Assembly (NCBI GenBank): GCA_947179155.2
Contig: OX359275.1
Location: 42,207,898 to 42,271,897 of the forward strand
Reading direction: 5' to 3'
Length of the DNA: 64,000 nt
Source: Hedera helix
Taxonomy: Eukaryota > Streptophyta > Magnoliopsida > Apiales > Araliaceae
A model generated the notes under the pieces. That model was given only the letters and a program-made list of their open reading frames with translations, was not told the origin of the DNA and made no database searches. Shown piece by piece: positions 61,301 to 64,000 of this stretch. The position numbers and the translations under genes are program-made. How positions within the stretch are numbered: the first letter of the stretch is position 1; each line of letters opens with the position of its first letter.

Positions 61301-63445
61301 AAATCTGTCTACATTAAACACACTAAATTTAATCAAAAGTTTAGCCTACACAAACCCACATTTACCAAAAACTATTTTTATCCCGCCATTTGAAAGAAAA
61401 AGTGAATCCTTGTTCGTATGAACTAATTCATTTGATGTACACATGCACACACAAATATACATAAGGTGTATGTATTTTTACACAATGAACTAATTTGTAT
61501 GCTGGAATCTTTTTAGAGTTGATACCAGTAGTACGGGTAGATAACCCCTTTTTCACCCATTTGTAGGAAATTTGACTGAACAGATGAGTTAAAAGAAAAC
61601 AAGAAAAAAAATAAAGAAGCAGCTAAACAACCTAAACGGAAAAAAATCTCTAACAGACATTCCATATTATCCAACCCAAACTCAAGAACACTATAAAAAA
61701 AAAAGCAGCAGCTTTCTCATCATGTTTTACATGTCTAAAGAAGCATCATGGACTATCAGCAGACAGACTCTAGAGGAATATGGCCATATGGGGGCCACAT
61801 GGTTTAATTTAGGCAAATATTTAGGTGTTCATAGCAATGATAATACCATCTTACCTACATAATAGAGGACTTTTTAAGGACTTGAGGATTTCAAAAAACC
61901 TATACACCCTCCGTCCCACTTTAGTTGCAACATATTTATTTTTTGTGGTGTTTGTGGCATGGATTCTAAGACGCATTGAAAATTATTTAAATATTTGTAT
62001 TAATATATTTGTAATGTAGTTAAGAATATAACATTAAATATATGAAAATGATATTAATCATGTGAAGTACCCATTTAGGAACTGAAATGGGAATTGGTAT
62101 AGGATGTGCCCAACTCATATGTTCTTGCCATGTTGGAAGCCTTCCAGTTTAAAGTGTCTAATAGAGGGAAAAAAGGGGGGGGAGTGGATAAGTAATTTAC
62201 TGAGATAAATTTCACAAGGATACCCATGTCTGAGAAGAGTTGTGTATAAACTTAAGAGCACTGTTTACCCAAAGTCAAATGATACTGCAGCCTTCTCCTG
62301 AGATATAATAATAGATAGTCTGCATACCACAGCAGCACTCAGCATTCTGCCAGTCCCTTCTAACATTTGAAAGGAATTAACACACGCATGACCAATGACT
62401 GAATGACAATTACAACTCAACACAAAGACTAAGAATATTAAGCAATCATTATACTAGTCAGTGTAAAACTGCATCAAGCAGCCACTAAAGCTTCTCAAAA
62501 AATAGCACTCATCCTTTACCATTTGCCACAGAACTTCAAAAGATAATAAAATGTCTAGTATCCCACTCGCTATTTACCAAATGTTAGTTAGATGACCATG
62601 AAATCAAACTTCTAATTATAATAAATTATACAGATAAACAACCTCAGACTGAAGATAGATATGTCACCTCAAGATTGATAAACCCACACAAGGCCTCAAA
62701 CTCAGTTACAGCTAAAACCATCTCAGGCTTGTGATTATCATCCTTGTAGTCATTTGGCCACGCCTTATGAAGAATTTCAGCCAATTGCTTATCCGGATGA
62801 GCCTGAATTGACAATGTTTTTGCAACTGAAAGTACCTACATAAACAGCAAATAGTAATAAACACTACAGAGCTGCAAAAACCACCAGAGCAATAATAGAG
62901 ATATCAAGTTGGGAAAATGCAGTAGTAAACCTAACAACTTTTACTCCAAAGCTTGAGGAAGATTTACTAACTCTCTCTCTCCCCTCAAAGAATAACTATT
63001 TTCTTTTACTTGATTTTGCAACTGACTTGAACCACTAAAGAGCGTGATAAACTAGGCTTGGTCTTTCTAAAGAAGGCTAGTTTGGAATCATCATCAGAGA
63101 ATCCATTCTTGTTAAATTGATATTTTCTTCTTTTTCAACTTTTTGAAAAATGCTTTTTAATTTAATCTTTTAACTATTTATAAAGTGATTTTTACCTGCT
63201 TAAGGATATAAGTTGGAGTAATGTTGGCATACAATGATGGAAATTATGAACATGGACTCTCATTCTTGAAAACCTTTTTGGTAAATATAATAAATAAAAA
63301 GTGCATCTCATTTATTGTATGTCTCTCATATCTTTACAATTAATCTTCAAATTTTCAATTTCTATATATATATATATATAAATAAAACGTGCATCTCATT
63401 TATTGTATGTCTCTCATATCTTTACAATTAATCTTCAAATTTTCA

Positions 63446-63495
<50 letters not shown>

Positions 63496-64000
63496 CTATG
63501 CAAACAATAAAGCAACTCCACTAAATAAGTCATTCTATTTCCAAAAGAGAACTACCCAACTGTTTCTCCTTCAAATTAATTAAGTTTAAAATGTGAAAAT
63601 TCAAATTTCTCGGTAGGCAAAACCAACAAGTACCAACCAAGCAATCAGGGGGGAAAAAATAAACCATTGAGCTTCTACTGTTATTAATAACTCAAAAATA
63701 TCAGAAAAAACAACCAAAAAACATTGTGAGGGGGGAATGAATTTCTGAGCATAGCTGATAGTAAAAATACCTTGAACAGAAACGGGAGATCAGTATTCCA
63801 CTTGTCAACAACCTGGTCTCCGAGCACATCAGGATTTTGTTCAATCCAATACTTCAAAGTTACATTCTTTCCACTCTCCGAACCATTCAATTCTCCATCT
63901 TCTAGGCTTTCGACTAAGAACGAAGGCCCAGAAGCGTGAGTCCCCATCCACAATTCAGCATAAGGTTTGTCTTGTTCAATTTCAAGGCCCGAGTTGGCCG
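58389..64000 (-). CDS. PMI: Mannose-6-phosphate isomerase, type I (5' part outside window)
   Basis: PMI interconverts fructose-6-phosphate and mannose-6-phosphate in the cytosol, feeding GDP-mannose, ascorbate and glycan synthesis. Exons in order are 63771-64000 (cut by the window edge), 62668-62835, 61074-61286, 59343-59609 and 58389-58691. They join in frame into about 392 C-terminal residues; roughly the first 30-50 are missing. Visible landmarks are KPYAELWMGTHASGPSF, the metal site SIQAHPDK (Gln and His ligands), KPEM (Glu ligand), LGANEPHAYIYGECIECMAT (His ligand) and the closing LFAPASTEISVTA. All donors and acceptors are GT-AG and no break was found. It ends RAGVNSRIF. Introns are long and contain direct repeats. 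Arabidopsis has two such genes (PMI1 and PMI2/DIN9); which this corresponds to is not determined. Confidence 0.94.
59610..61073. other. PMI intron with diverged direct repeats
   Basis: No exon seen. Segments at about 60500-60625 and 60765-60885 share AAATCACCA-AGTT, AGCATCA, CTCAAAATAAA and GATCCA-AA-GCTT in the same order. This points to an old duplication with a period of about 270 bases. Confidence 0.5.
61287..62667. other. PMI intron, with a half Stowaway-like end
   Basis: No exon seen. At about 61905 the text CCCTCCGTCCCACTTTAGTT matches the terminus typical of Stowaway MITEs, but no matching right end was found, so it may be a truncated element. Confidence 0.4.
63301..63493. repeat. 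Tandem duplication with (AT)n tails in a PMI intron
   Basis: GTGCATCTCATTTATTGTAT and the following 48 bases occur identically at 63301 and 63389 (period 88). Each copy ends in an (AT)n tract, of about 8 units in the first and about 22 in the second. Confidence 0.95.

Noticed and set aside
1..64000. tRNA genes, rRNA, CRISPR arrays, organelle DNA insertions
   Set aside because: No TTCGAATCC-type tRNA arms with matching partners, no rRNA wording, no spaced identical repeats and no plastid or mitochondrial gene text were recognised. A tRNA or organelle search program would be decisive.

Overview
This is nuclear DNA from a flowering plant, most likely a eudicot. It is strongly AT-rich, with long gene-poor spacers full of (AT)n microsatellites and small inverted-repeat transposons. 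Genes are split by short GT-AG introns, and the proteins match land-plant families (CYP735A, ABA4, class II LBD, BEE-type bHLH, CLE). I cannot name the species.

Layout: a complete CYP735A cytokinin trans-hydroxylase gene (5 exons, + strand, 3788-6805) is followed by about 9 kb with no recognisable gene. A decayed multi-KH RNA-binding protein gene (- strand, about 16160-21836) comes next. It has lost its reading frame in several places and carries two small transposons. A 707-bp non-autonomous hAT element with a perfect 8-bp target duplication (23378-24084) precedes a complete class II LBD gene (- strand, 24562-25513). A long spacer holds a fold-back MITE. Then come a small CLE27-like peptide hormone gene (- strand, 32155-32463) flanked by MITEs and a 1.54-kb solo LTR (35287-36830).

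The second half is denser. It holds a complete ABA4 gene for neoxanthin/ABA synthesis (6 exons, + strand, 38051-40767), a decayed plant MurB homologue on the opposite strand just downstream (40925-42479), and a multi-exon membrane-protein gene with one suspicious frame break (- strand, 44724-48321). A BEE-type bHLH gene (- strand, 52525-53657), a complete ribosomal protein eS7 gene (+ strand, 54530-56905) and a mannose-6-phosphate isomerase gene (- strand, 58389 to the window edge, 5' end missing) follow.

The genes do not form an operon or a recognisable cluster. Several act in hormone biology (cytokinin, ABA, brassinosteroid response, CLE signalling), but I see nothing that makes this more than coincidence. 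The main pattern is intact genes alternating with genes caught in the act of decay (KH, MurB and perhaps the membrane protein). That would fit one copy of a duplicated block losing redundant genes, though a comparison with the rest of the genome is needed to show it. A second pattern is the many short direct duplications of 45-100 bp, often inside introns. I found no CRISPR array, tRNA or rRNA, and no undescribed multi-gene system.
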